DNA from: Zygnema cylindricum
Taxonomy: Eukaryota; Streptophyta; Zygnematophyceae; Zygnematales; Zygnemataceae
Assembly (NCBI GenBank): GCA_037447655.1
Contig: JBBHKE010002197.1
Coordinates: 62,001-126,000 of the forward strand
Length of the DNA: 64,000 bases
Direction of reading: 5' to 3'
Positions 25,201 to 35,134 of this stretch are shown here, piece after piece (positions within the stretch are counted from its first letter, which is position 1; every line of letters begins with the position of its first letter). Position numbers and translations under genes: made by a program. The notes below the pieces were generated by a model. It did no database searches. It was not told the DNA's origin and was given only the letters and a program-made list of their open reading frames with translations.

Positions 25201-26320
25201 TAAAATACCATCATTTTTTATTTTTTTCCAGGAGAAGGAAAACATCTATAGAAATTTTAATTCCAGTTTTCAAAAAAAAAAGACAAAAAAAGTAATGACA
25301 TAGTAGTCGTCTCTCTCTCCTCCAGATTGATTGTTGAATTAAGGAAATAATAATCATGAAAACAAAATATTTGTACATATACATCGATCCACAAAAAGAA
25401 ACAGGCCAAAAAAAAAAAACCTGGTTCCCAAATTTGATAATATCCAAGTGTATTTTTGTGGATTATAAAAGTAAAGAAAAAAAAATAAAAAACCCAAAAA
25501 CCCCCCAAAAAACCAAAAACTATTGAAAAAAAAAAAAAAAAAACGGTCCCAAAATTTTCCACTCTCTTACCGGAAGCTTCTCTCAGTATCTTCATCCCTT
25601 CCACACTCTTTAAGGTGTCCCACAAAACCTCTCCCTCCTGTTTCTTCAGACAGGCCTCACTCAACCGAACTTTTCTCGAATTTTGTGATTTTTCGAAACA
25701 AAAAATCGAATTTTTGTAATCTTTCCGATCGAAAAAAAAGTCTCCTTGACTTTCCCATTCCTCTACACTCCTTTTGCGTCTCTCGAGGGTTTTAAGAATC
25801 TCTTTACAGTTTTTGATGGAGCTTGTCTTCAAAAAACAAAAAGAAACAAAGAACAAAAATAAATAAATAAAGAAATAAGTTAATAATACCTAAGAGAAAA
25901 CGAGGAAAAAACTGGGAAGAAAAAGGAAACGGGAAGAAAAAAAAAGGTGTAAAAGTGGCTCGGTTGAGTGAATTTCTGAAGTTTTTCAAATTTTACCGAA
26001 GATGAAAAGAAAAGTCCCCCAATTCTTGGAAATATTTACTTTTAAGTTTTTTTTTTCTTTTATTTTTTGTTCAGAAGACTTTGAACTCAAAATTCTAATA
26101 ACATATTTATACTTTCTATTATAATATTATATTATGAATAATATTGCTAAAGTGCTACCCAATGTAGAAGAATGAAAAATTCATTTCAGCTTATAGAGAG
26201 AATCCCAACAACAATATCTATAAATTACTATTTTTTTGGCAATGAATATAATAAGAAAAATAAGAACAGCAAAATATATATCCCTCCCTCCCTCCAAGTC
26301 CCTCCCCCTTCTCTCTCCCT

Positions 26321-26368
<48 letters not shown>

Positions 26369-28819
26369 AATAGAAATAATGAAAATAATTAGAAAAATTA
26401 GAAAATAAATGTATTATTTTTGAGTCTGTTGAGAAGGATTCTAAGAACAATATATAAATTTATATAACTTGGCTAACAAAAATAATAAAAACAATAAAAT
26501 ATAATAAAATAAATAAGAAATACGAAAGAAAAGAAAAAAATGAGATAGTACCTCGAGAACATAATCCCAGCATCAATATTTAAATTCTAAGATATTAAAC
26601 TTAACGCTGAGAAATAAATAATCAAAAATAAAAATAAAAATAAAAATCTAAGAAGAAAAGATAAAACTACAGTACCTCGATAAGTTCGAGAGAATCCTAA
26701 AAATTCTTCATCGGAGCTCGATTTTCTTCGTTTTCATCAAAAATCCATAAATTTTTCCGAGCTCTCGTCAGCCCGGTATAGAGATGTTTTAATTCGCTGC
26801 AAAGAATATTATGTTTTTGAGCTTCAAAATTTGGAAAATGATGGTTTTCTTCGTCTTCTAATTCTCCTTTTTTAGGTTTTACTTGCGAAAAAACGACTCT
26901 CCATTTATTTTTTGCGGAGGAGTCTGCGAAAAAATTGATGAGGAGGACATCGTTGAACTCCATCCCTTTGGCCTCCAAAATTGTCATTACTAGGGCGGTT
27001 TTCACTTTTTTTTGTATTTCCTGAAAAGAAATACATAAAGAAGTTGATAGCTAAATAAGTTAATAAATAACTTGCTTTTGTATTTCTCAAAGAAAAAAAT
27101 GATAAAAAAAAGAAACAGGCAAACATACATTACTAACCTTTAAAATTGTCACAACAATCACTAATTTCACTTGTTTTTTTGTATTACCTGAACTTAAAAA
27201 TAAAACAATAGAAAGTATTGACTGTACTGTAGTTTACTTCTTCCAAATTGTGAAAATTGTCGAATTTGAAAATGTTTTGGAACAAATCTCAAGCCTAAAC
27301 CAAAGAAGCATCGATATTTTTCTTTATTTTCCCAAAATCTTGAATTTTGCAAATTTCTTTCATTACTTTTTATATTTGGCAGTTTTGTAATTTGGTGCTT
27401 TTCTTTTCTTTTATTTTCTTTCTTTCTATTTATACTTACCTCCACTTTTTACTTCCTACGAGTTTGTTTGTTTGTTTGCTTTTTTTTAACCTCCCGCAAA
27501 TCAGTTTCATGCAAGTATTTACGATCCTCTCTTTATTTATGTATTTATTTATTTCTTTTACCTCTTTTGCATTTTGGTTCCGTACGAGAATGACTTGATC
27601 CGCCCCAAATTCAATATTCTCTTCAAAACTAGAATTTCCAAAAAATTGGATGTCTCTTTCATCCAAACTCTCGTCCTAAAAAACCAAAAAGTGGAAAAAA
27701 AATGGAGAAATGGAAGATGGAACTTTGCAACATAATTAGTGGATTTTTTTTTCTTATTTTTATATGCCAATGTGTCTAAAAAATAATGTTTGGATCGGGG
27801 TGAAAACGCACTTAAAATGTGTACACTGAAATATAACATTTTTTCAAAATTTTATGTTGATTCTTGCTTTTTTGCCTTGTTGCTTTTTTGTTTTTTGGTT
27901 TTATGTTGTTTTCATGTAGTTTAAATATAATATGAGATAGATAGATTAAATAAATAGATAAGATAGATTTTGATGGGTTTGGATAGCTTTGTGATTTGGT
28001 TCGGATAGGTTCGGATAGCTTGGATAGGTCTGCATAGGTCCGGAGAGGTTCGGATAGGTTTGGATAGGTTTGAATAGGTTTGCATATTGGGTAGATTTGG
28101 ATAGGCTTCGTTTGGTTTAGTAGGTTTGAATAGGTTCGGATAGGACAAAATGGTCAGATCAGATAAGAGGAAATGAGAGGATGAGAGATGGAAGAAATGC
28201 AGAGATGGAGATGGATAAGGAAGGGAAGGGAAGAGGGAAGGAGAGAGGGAGAGAGATGGGAGGGGCTTGGAGAGAGAGGGGAGAGAGAAAAAGAAGGGGG
28301 AGAAAAAGGAAGGGAAAGAGAGTGGATGGAGAGACATTTTAGTTGTTTATATATCTCCATACCTGAAGGAAGACAGGGCGAGGGCCGTCTTCCATCGCGA
28401 TCTCCGGCTTCAGGCGATCGATGCAATCCTGGGGAAGAAAAAGAAAAAGGAAAAATTTCAAAAAAGTTATGAAGAAGATCAATTACACTCGCTGCGAGGC
28501 CGAATTTTTTGATGAAAGCACGAAAACAAACGAAAAGAAGGGGAAAAACCAAAAAAAAAAGATGCGAGTTGAAGAAATGTACAAATAACGAAAGTAAAAA
28601 CATAAAATAGAGAGAGGGGAAGGGGAAAACCTTGAAAAGAATTAGAAGAAGATCGATAACACTCGAAGCGAGTCGAAGAATTCCTCCGTGAGATCGAAAA
28701 TTTCGTGAAAGTTGCTTCATTTTTGGTTGAAACTTCTTCAAATTTTTATTTTCCGGATATCGACTCACATAAGTTTGGTAAAACAAACTTCCAACCTGTA
28801 TCAAATCTTTCATTTTTGT

Positions 28820-28914
<95 letters not shown>

Positions 28915-31602
28915 TTGCAAAACAGATATAATAAACAATTTGTTATTTTGTTTAGCATTTTTGTAAACGTATTGAAACAAAAGGAGATAAAAAAACAAGC
29001 AGCATTTAAAAAGACGAAAAAAAAAAAATCTTTGGATAATCAAAAGTCTAATGAAATACTTTTAGATTTGCATTCGGTTATGTGTGTGAAGAATATGCGC
29101 TTATAATCAACATTACTTTTTACTGTTTCTTATTTTTTCCTTGAATTTTGAAAAAGAAAAAGTACCTCTTGAAATCTGAAAGCAGATCCTTGGGCAATCG
29201 TTTGTGCCGTATCGCCGGCCAAAAAAAACCCTTATTTTTTTTTACCAGAAAAAAAAAAAAAACTACGTTAAATTAAATCTAAAGTTTTTTAATCTTATGT
29301 TGAATTGGATCCAATAAATTTTGTTTTAATGCTAAATTTAAGTTAGAGGTTTTATTAGATCCAAAAAATGGAATATTTTTGTTAATTTAATCCTCTGCAA
29401 TAGCAAGTTTTTGAAAAACTATTTTCAAAAGGTTAAGTGTCGAATTAAAAGCCTCAAATGTAACTATTGTTTTTAAAACAAATAAAAACAAAAGAAAAGA
29501 ATGTTGAGTAAAAGAATTGAAAAAAATCAAGAAATATTTAACTAAAAAATTGAAAATGATTTTATATCAACTAGTGATTAAAAGTTTATTGTTAAAAAAT
29601 CAATGAGCTTTCAATAATATTTTATGCTATTATTTTTCTTAGAACGAATATTCTTTTTATTCGAAAAATTATCTAAAACTTCCAATCATAGTTTCTAATC
29701 ACTATTCTTCTAGAAACAATTATAATTTACTAAAAAAAAACAAAAAACAAAAAGGTACCTTGAGGATTTGTACAAACGGACAAAAATAGTTTAATTTGCG
29801 AAGTCGTCAGATCCTATTTATTTCAGAAAAAATAAAACAACACAATATTAATTTAAATAAATAATAAATATTAAATAATGATAAGTAAACAGTAATATAA
29901 AATAAAGCATTCACGTCAAAAACAGATTTGATGACAGATTTTTATCAAGTGTAAAGAGAGAGGGAGCCGGAGAAAGGGCGGAGGGGAGGGGAGGGGGGAG
30001 ATGGAGCAGGAGAGGGAAAGGGAAGGGGTGATGAAGAGGGAGAGGAGAGAGAGAGAGAGCGAGACACAGAGCGAGAGAGAGAAGGGGGGAGGGGAGACGG
30101 AGCGGGAGAGGGAAAGGGAAGGGAAGAGGAAGGGGCAGAGGAGAGAGTGAGAGAGAGACAGTGAGAGCGAGTGAGAGGGGCGGGGTGAGAGAGAGGAAGA
30201 TCCTTAACTGTCCTAAAAATTTTCATCAACACTAATTCTGGTTCATTTTTCCCAAAATCGGATAAAGTCGTTTTGCTTTTTTTGAAACAAAATTTTACCG
30301 AAACAACGCCCAAAAAAAAAAGAAAAAATTCAAGAAATACCGAAAAGCTAAAAGAAAGAAAAGGAATTACAAGCATAATAAAATATAATAAAACTAAATA
30401 ATACAAAACTAAATAAATAACAAAATAATAATAGTAATGACAAAAACACAAAAAAAACTACCTGGACTTCATCGCAGTAGACTTCATGAATGGGGACGCC
30501 TCCGAATCCTTCGATCGAGATTTTTCGATAAATTTTGTGGACCCGGTCGAGTACATCTTCTTTTCCGTACTTTTTTTTTTTTATTGTTTCGTAATCTTGA
30601 AAGATTTCGTACATCAGCTCCCGGTTGTGTTGAAAAGTGGGATACCTTCGAGTACTTTTTTTGATATATTCATTTTTCGGTAAAAAACCATTCGGCTTTT
30701 CCATTGCTTCAGAACTTCCCTGCAATTTTTTTTGGTGTAATTTTTTTCTTTCTTCAGTATCTTTTTTGTATTCGCTTATTTTGACTTCACCTTTTATTTA
30801 TTTATTTTTATTTGGTTTTCATTTTTTTTCATGAAAAATTGACGTGAAATATTTTTCCTCCGTTTTACATTGAAGTTTTTCAAATTTCATTTCAATTTGT
30901 CTTGTACTTCCTCCCCCTCCCCCTCCCCCCCATAAAAGATTTACCCATGAAAATCCAACAGTTAAGTTGAATATATTGATCCATGAAAACAAAAGAGAAG
31001 TAGTAGCTACACTTCCCACCATTATTTGCGTCGAGGTCTTATAATGTTAATGCGAAATCAAACTATACAAAACTAATTTAGTGCAAGGCCACGTGGCAGA
31101 TCGTACTCCACTCCCTGAAATAGAGTTGTCAACACTATTTCACGATTTTGGGCCAAAAACAGGAAAGTGGCGGCCGGATGAGAGGCATCCACTGTAATAG
31201 TGGTGGGCGGTGGGACTTGTTGCTGTCTGGAAGAAAAGGTACGGAATAAACTATATTCCTATGAACTTTTTTTCTATTCCTATATATTTGTATTCTCTTC
31301 CTATAAACTTAGATTCTGCTCCTGTGAATTTATTTTCTTTTCCTATAAACTTATATTCTGTTTTATACATTTATGTTTAATTATAAGAATTTATATTCTA
31401 TTCCATGAATTTATTTTGTATCCCATACTTTGGTCAATTAATACTAATATGGAGGAAGAGGGAGCGAGAGAGGAAGAGGGAGAGGGAGAGGGAGAGGGAG
31501 AGAGAGAGAGAGTGGGGGAGAGCGAGGGAGAGGGAAAGGGAGAGGGAGAGATAGATGGAGTGGGAGAGGGAGGGAGAGGGAGAGGGCGAAGGGGAGGGGG
31601 AG

Positions 31603-31642
<40 letters not shown>

Positions 31643-32475
31643 AAAAGAAGAGGATGGATTCGTTCACCATAGTCTGTAACATCCCACACTTTAATAATTT
31701 GGGAGTAGGAGGAAATTTCGTTCTCCCAGGAGACGTCCACCTGCCATATCACTCGCAGGTTGCTCTGCAGCAGAAAAAAAAAATTAATAATAATAATATA
31801 AAACAAAGAGTTCATGAATGCAAAGACTTGAAGAAAGGCATCTTCTCCTCCCCCCAAAAAAAGAAAAACTAGTAGTACTCGCAAATTATCCTACATCCAA
31901 AAAGAAAGCGAGAAATAATAGCCATCGTCAAAATCAAATGGGCATTCATTTAAGTTGAGAATGGATCCGTTTTTTTTCCTTTTTTTCACTTGTGTATTAA
32001 ACTGTTTTAGTTTTTACCAGATATCTAAATTGTTAGTTGACATCATTTCTGGCATCATTTTGGAAAACAGTGTGAAGAAAGTTGAACTTCAAAAAGAGAT
32101 AAAACCTTACTGAAAATTTATGAAATAATCTTTAGAAGGAAATGAAGGTTTACTAAATCTCGAGGTCAAGCAAACAGAAATTGACTTCATGAATATGAGT
32201 TAAGAATATTAACTTCAAAACGGGAAACGGAAATCTCTAAAAGCAATCCGCCGATCGAACGGAGGAAAGAAAAAAAACAAATAAAAAAAAAAAATGCAAT
32301 TCAACCAACTTACTAAAGCTTGGAATTGAAAAACCGGAACTCGAAATTTTTTGCTCGTTATCCTGCCCATGAGAGATCTGGGCCAATCTCCTTTCTGTAA
32401 AATTTGAAGTTTTTTTAAAACTGCTTCGTACGGAATTCCTTTAATATTTCGTAAAACGGAATCCGGAATTACCAC
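19115..32475 (-). CDS. TRANK1-like UvrD-family helicase / TPR protein, multi-exon (5'-partial, probably defective)
   Basis: Exons join - strand from right to left: 32475-32314, 31764-31668, 30719-30462, 29813-29759, 29230-29166, 28795-28631, 28428-28363, 27675-27562, 27020-26676, 25826-25571, 24750-24709 (tentative), 24311-24053, 23675-22233, 21421-20043, 19276-19115. Order and motifs match the TPR-and-ankyrin-repeat-containing protein 1 (TRANK1) family known from plants and animals. The path is: an N-terminal VWDV region, SF1 helicase motifs II (DEVQDLT), III ([10 protein letters not shown]), IV (QVILVRN), V (EAKGMEF) and VI ([10 protein letters not shown]), then TPR-like helices and a Cys/His cluster. 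Reading phase is consistent at nearly all junctions. It breaks between 31668 and 30719, where the Walker A motif should be, and near 24.7-24.3 kb, where a small exon is missing. One in-frame TAG lies in exon 27020-26676. The last exon is not established; an acceptor at 18781 giving a short tail is possible. Members act on nucleic acids in the nucleus as far as is known; activity here is doubtful. Confidence 0.8.
20043..21421 (-). CDS. Helicase gene exon: C-terminal region with acidic and IQ-like segments
   Basis: 459 codons plus two bases. It begins [20 protein letters not shown] after CTCAG. The middle is helical and Leu/Phe-rich. An acidic Glu/Asp/Lys block of ~80 residues (coded at 20230-20420) precedes [14 protein letters not shown], which resembles an IQ (calmodulin-binding) motif. 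The acidic block is low complexity and probably expanded. Confidence 0.8.
21775..21846 (-). tRNA. tRNA-like sequence, downstream unit (probably pseudo)
   Basis: The 72-nt unit folds as a cloverleaf with acceptor GGCCGGG/CTTGGCC, discriminator A and T-arm CCGGGTTCGATCCCCGG. The D-stem has a GATC mismatch. The anticodon loop reads ACGATTT, so position 33 is C rather than the near-universal U. A TTTT pol III terminator follows at once (21774-21771). It could be a tRNA-derived repeat. Confidence 0.5.
21849..21920 (-). tRNA. tRNA-like sequence, upstream unit
   Basis: This 72-nt unit differs from the next one by only a few bases and is separated from it by 2 bp. The A box TAGCTCAGTTGG and D-stem GCTC/GAGC are intact, as is the T-arm. 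The anticodon loop ACGGTTT again lacks U33; a formal anticodon would be GGU (Thr). No terminator separates the units, so a joint transcript is possible. It lies in a helicase intron on the same strand as the gene. Confidence 0.55.
22233..23675 (-). CDS. Helicase gene large exon: repeats, low-complexity insert and Cys/His cluster
   Basis: 481 codons. It starts [20 protein letters not shown], then [16 protein letters not shown] (family-typical). A Ser/Pro/Glu-rich insert of ~50 residues is coded by the GGA/GAA-rich tract at 23340-23500. A Cys/His cluster near the end ([21 protein letters not shown]6CX3CX3H core) resembles the CCCH-like motif in this part of TRANK1. The exon ends AAAAAG/GCAAGT, a GC-AG donor. 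Confidence 0.85.
23340..23500. repeat. GGA/GAA-rich tract inside the helicase coding exon
   Basis: AG-rich triplet-like repeats code the Ser/Pro/Glu-rich insert on the - strand. Confidence 0.8.
24053..24311 (-). CDS. Helicase gene exon: TPR-like repeats
   Basis: 259 nt, from TTTTGCAG to GAG/gtgagt. It encodes [20 protein letters not shown] and later [10 protein letters not shown]. Amphipathic A..Y.....A pairs look like TPR units. It joins the next exon in phase 0. Confidence 0.82.
24709..24750 (-). CDS. Tentative small TPR exon
   Basis: After acceptor AAACAG the frame gives [13 protein letters not shown], which suits the missing '(A)EIF...G....AAECY' helix pair. Donor GAAT/gttta is weak, and the phase to the next exon does not close. 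A further short exon, possibly around 24.62-24.66 kb, would be needed. Confidence 0.4.
24775..25110. repeat. GA-rich polypurine tract in a helicase intron
   Basis: About 330 bp, almost all purine on the + strand (GGGAGAGGG-type). Long frames on both strands here are repeat artefacts. Confidence 0.85.
25571..25826 (-). CDS. Helicase gene exon: first TPR-like helices
   Basis: 85 codons plus one base, with [20 protein letters not shown] then [11 protein letters not shown], equivalent to EEWKSQG...A..CFERAGD in the family. Donor CCG/gtaaga. Confidence 0.82.
26281..26366. repeat. CCCTC/(CT)n microsatellite in a helicase intron
   Basis: CCCTCCCT runs are followed by ~18 CT units ending near 26366. 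Confidence 0.9.
26676..27020 (-). CDS. Helicase exon: motifs V and VI, with in-frame TAG
   Basis: 115 codons. Motif V reads [20 protein letters not shown] and motif [22 protein letters not shown]. Near the 3' end the frame reads APMKNF-TAG-DSLELIE. Homologues as remembered have 'PM.DYW' here, so TAG replaces an expected TGG (Trp). The exon then continues in frame to a good donor (GAG/gtactg), which shows that the stop is a late change. Confidence 0.88.
27562..27675 (-). CDS. Helicase exon: motif IV region
   Basis: 38 codons, with [12 protein letters not shown] and [11 protein letters not shown]. The FGAxQVILVR strip is typical of TRANK1-like proteins. Acceptor TTTAG, donor GAG/gtaaaa. Confidence 0.88.
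27970..28146. repeat. GGTTYGGATA minisatellite
   Basis: Roughly 15 imperfect 10-11-bp units of the GGTTTGGATAG type lie in the intron between exons 28363 and 27675. Confidence 0.85.
28363..28428 (-). CDS. Helicase exon: small 22-codon exon
   Basis: CCCCAG/GATTGC to CAG/gtatgg. It encodes [20 protein letters not shown] plus LQ, matching the 'D.L.PE....G..PV.L' stretch that follows SVIDLL in the family. Confidence 0.8.
28631..28795 (-). CDS. Helicase exon: NFRSH segment
   Basis: 55 codons with LFYQTYVS, then [20 protein letters not shown], the equivalent of TRANK1 NFRTHxGVLxLAxSVID. The acceptor lies only 26 bp from a long (TA)n run. Confidence 0.9.
28822..28911. repeat. (TA)n microsatellite, ~45 units
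   Basis: An uninterrupted AT dinucleotide run just upstream (in gene sense) of the acceptor at 28796. ORFs through it encode Ile/Tyr repeats and are artefacts. Confidence 0.97.
29166..29230 (-). CDS. Helicase exon: motif III (GDTAQ)
   Basis: 65 nt; with the single base from the previous exon it reads [18 protein letters not shown] and then RFQE. The GDTAQTI(A)xG strip is diagnostic for the family. Confidence 0.9.
29759..29813 (-). CDS. Helicase exon: continuation of motif II
   Basis: 55 nt encoding [18 protein letters not shown] plus one base. It completes DEVQDLT across the intron. Acceptor AATAG, donor AAG/gtacct. Confidence 0.88.
29950..30195. repeat. GA-rich polypurine tract in a helicase intron
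   Basis: GGGAGAGG-type runs, purine on the + strand. Confidence 0.85.
30462..30719 (-). CDS. Helicase exon: motif II (DEVQ)
   Basis: 86 codons from TTGCAG to CAG/gtagtt. It contains the family-typical [19 protein letters not shown] and ends in [12 protein letters not shown], the Walker B acidic pair of UvrD-like helicases. Confidence 0.88.
31040..31210. mobile_element. Relic of a CACCGCCCAYC-subfamily MITE
   Basis: The right end CTGTAATAGTGGTGGGCGGTG matches the subfamily terminus, and the middle has GGGCCAAAAA and CCACGTGG blocks shared with 8288-8489. The left terminus is missing. It sits where the Walker A exon of the helicase would be expected. Confidence 0.5.
31450..31640. repeat. GA-rich tract ending in (GA)n
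   Basis: GGGAGAGGG and (AG)n repeats next to the helicase exon at 31668-31764. Confidence 0.9.
31668..31764 (-). CDS. Helicase exon: VWDV segment
   Basis: 97 nt between CTGCAG and ATG/gtgaac. It encodes [16 protein letters not shown] and then [12 protein letters not shown], which resembles the conserved 'V(I)RVWDVV' strip that precedes the P-loop in TRANK1-like proteins. It ends with one base left over, whereas the next recognised exon starts at phase 0. Confidence 0.75.
32314..32475 (-). CDS. Helicase exon: region before the VWDV segment
   Basis: 54 codons, from acceptor TATTAG to donor TTA/gtaagt. It reads [20 protein letters not shown], then a GDWPRSL segment and FRVPVFQF. It joins in phase to the next exon. 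Exons further 5' were not found. Confidence 0.72.
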
Positions 32476-33242
32476 CTAATAGGACAAAATTAAAAAACAT
32501 AACAATAATAATAAACCGATCAGTCATAAAGATGAAGCTTTTTTGCAAAACCTTCAAGTTGGAACATTTCTAATTTTTGAAGTGTTTAGTTACGAGTTCG
32601 AGGATTTAAATAAAATACAAATGTTCTTTCTTTCTTCTTTGTGAGTCAACTTTTTATACATTTTTGACAGTTTTGGATTTGGCGGTAAACAAAGAATCGA
32701 GAGATGCTAACTCAAATAAGGTCTCTAAATTTCAACACAGTAACAAAATTGTTTTTGATCGTCAAAAACCACGAATAATTGTAGGAAAGCTCCCTGTTTA
32801 TCATTAAAAGTGTGGATTGAGTTGGAAACTATATACTAATAAATGTTGATCCATATTTTGTTACGATTTTTGAAGATTATAGGCATTTTTCTGTACTGAA
32901 GAGAATTAAATTAAAAAAAAAAAAACGTCAGAAAAAGCGGTTAAATAGTTCACTGTGGAAACACTATTGCTGGTTTATGGAAACATAAAAAACAAAAGAC
33001 TTTCAAACCTCCCTCAAACAAAAAGAAAACAAAAATCTGAAAAAAACCATACGATAGAATCAGTACGGAAACACTATTGTTGTTCTTAGTGACACAAAAT
33101 CAAAATATACCGCCTTTAAATCTCTTTTGATCAAAAGAAAAAATAATAGATAGACATGTTTTGTACGGCAAAGCAACTATATTTCGAATGGAATTCTGGA
33201 TACAATTAAACTACCAAAAAATATATCCTATCAAACATCAAT
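32476..33242. other. 5' side of the recognised helicase exons
   Basis: AT-rich DNA in which upstream helicase exons might lie, but no motif was found. Confidence 0.4.
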
Positions 33243-33475
33243 GTAATATAATATTATATTATGATAATTATATCAAGATTATCAACGATTGGCACGATCA
33301 TATTATCATGTTATGACAGTTATATGAAGATTATCGAAAATTAATATGATCATATTATCATGTTATAATAATATGAATATTTTCAAATGTTAACATAATC
33401 ATATTATCATGTTATGATAATCATATCCATATTATCAAATATTAATATGATCATGTTATCATATTATGATAATTT
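33243..33475. repeat. AT-rich tandem repeat, ~4 units of ~57-60 bp
   Basis: Each unit carries TGATCATATTATCATGTTATGATAAT-type sequence with small changes. The core is strongly self-complementary (ATCATATTATGAT). Confidence 0.75.
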
Positions 33476-33547
33476 TCCTCTTGAAAGTTAAAAGTGGAAC
33501 AATTCCGCTGACAATACGTCTTACAAAGCAACTTCCCTTCAGAAAAC

Positions 33548-33630
33548 GCAGGGGAGAGGGAGAGGGAGGGGAGGGGAGGGGGAGGAGAGGGGAGAGGAAG
33601 AGGGAGCTGAGAGGGAGAGAGAGAGGGGCA
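33548..33630. repeat. GA-rich polypurine tract
   Basis: GGGAGAGGGAGGGGAGG-type run on the + strand. Confidence 0.85.
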
Positions 33631-34287
33631 TAATAAGAATATGTCAACATTTTCCAACACCAAAGTTCAAATAAAGCTAGAACTCACAGTCCATACTCCT
33701 TCGTTGAAATCCATATCATTCTCCATTTCGTTATTTTCTATTACCAGTGATATTGCAAAAAAAATAAAAAGAAATGATTCAATTTCCTTCTGGCATCAGA
33801 AATTCAGACGTACAACCAGATTTTTCTCAATTTAGTAATAACTTGTACTGTACAGCATTTAAGTAGCATTCAAAAATAATTGAAACTCTTTCTCAAAGAT
33901 CAGGATGTTTGACAATTTCTGGGTATTCTCGAAGTAAAATATCTCGTGGAAGTACAAACTGATTCTTTTAAGGTTAGGATGAAGTTACAGTTTTCGGTTC
34001 AAAAAATGAATCACTTTGGCAAAAAGAAACTGCTTGCTTTACTCAAGTTTCTTTCGTTTTGTTCAAATAACGACAGATGTCCTTTTGTCCTTTTAAAGTA
34101 AAAAAACAAGAAGGCGATAGTCATGTAAACTTCATGCAATTTAAGCCAAAATGAATCTAAGCTGATAAAAACAAAACTTTGTAGCCGCTGCATGACTAGC
34201 ATCCAAAAGCTCGAATGCTGCGGTCGTCTGCAGTTTGCCGCTTATCTCTCAGCATGGCAACAGGAGAACCCTTCAAACTTATGCGGC

Positions 34288-34431
34288 TTTGAGCCTAGTG
34301 TGAACACTAAGATTATGTTTCACTTTGAGCCTAGTGTGAACACTAAGATTATGTTTCACTTTGAGCCTAGTGTGAACACTAAGATTATGTTTCACTTTGA
34401 GCCTAGTGTGAACACTAAGATTATGTTTCAG
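34288..34431. repeat. 36-bp tandem repeat, four near-perfect units
   Basis: The unit begins TTTGAGCCTAGTGTGAACAC. It is a multiple of three and therefore open in a short + strand frame (34192-34440) coding a 12-residue repeat FEPSVNTKIMFH. That ORF has no other support. Confidence 0.95.
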
Positions 34432-34471
34432 GGGTCTTAGCGGAAGGTTTAGGGGAGGGTTTAGGTTGTAG

Positions 34472-34951
34472 CATAGTTCAAAAGTAGGTGGAAGTAGGCC
34501 CATACAATATGACCTTAAGACCCATATTGTATTGGTCGCAAAATGAAAAAAAACAGTAACAGGGTTGAGTTGCACATCGATCGATAGAGAATTAAACGTC
34601 ATGTCTAAATTTTGAAAATAATTCGGACAAAAAAAATAAAATATGTGAGTTTTGAGGTATTTTTTATTTAAACCGTCAGATTTGGACGATCGGACGGTCG
34701 CTGATCAAAGTAGCAATGTAAGAAGATCACATGAAAAGCCCATAACACAACTCATCCTACGCTGTGTCAGTTCGCTGAAATTTCGTCCAGCGGCGGTGCG
34801 CTGTACTATGATCATACGTCAGGTTCGTACGTTCGTACAAAAGTGTGCACAAACGCACACACATACAGTATGCCTACTCTACGCGAGTTTTGTGCCAAGT
34901 TTTGTGCGCCTACCAAAGGCCTACCATAAAAACGCCTACTTTTGAACTATG
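34472..34951. mobile_element. hAT-like MITE D, copy 2
   Basis: Ends CATAGTTCAAAAGTAGG and CCTACTTTTGAACTATG are perfect 17-bp inverted repeats. They are flanked by an exact 8-bp duplication GGTTGTAG (34464-34471, 34952-34959). The left two thirds align to copy 1 at 13916; the right third differs. Confidence 0.92.
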
Positions 34952-35134
34952 GGTTGTAGTGTATACGGAGAGGAGCAAACCTGCGAATGAACAATCGCAT
35001 GCACATTTGACATGCCGTACCAATTCCTGATTTGTTGCATACAGTAAAAGCTCACAGGAGACCCCGCCGATTTTACATCTTTGTGTTCGTATAATATGGC
35101 AAATCATGCGGAACTTCTGATATACCGTAATTAG

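Noticed and set aside
28705-29106. Overlapping ORFs of Ile/Tyr repeats
   Set aside because: They arise only from the (TA)n microsatellite, open in several frames on both strands.
31434-31884. Ser/Leu/Pro ORFs in the GA tract
   Set aside because: Repeat artefacts; only 31668-31764 within this stretch is supported, as a helicase exon.
34288-34431. Possible CRISPR-like array
   Set aside because: The 36-bp units are contiguous with no spacers; simple tandem repeat in a eukaryotic context.
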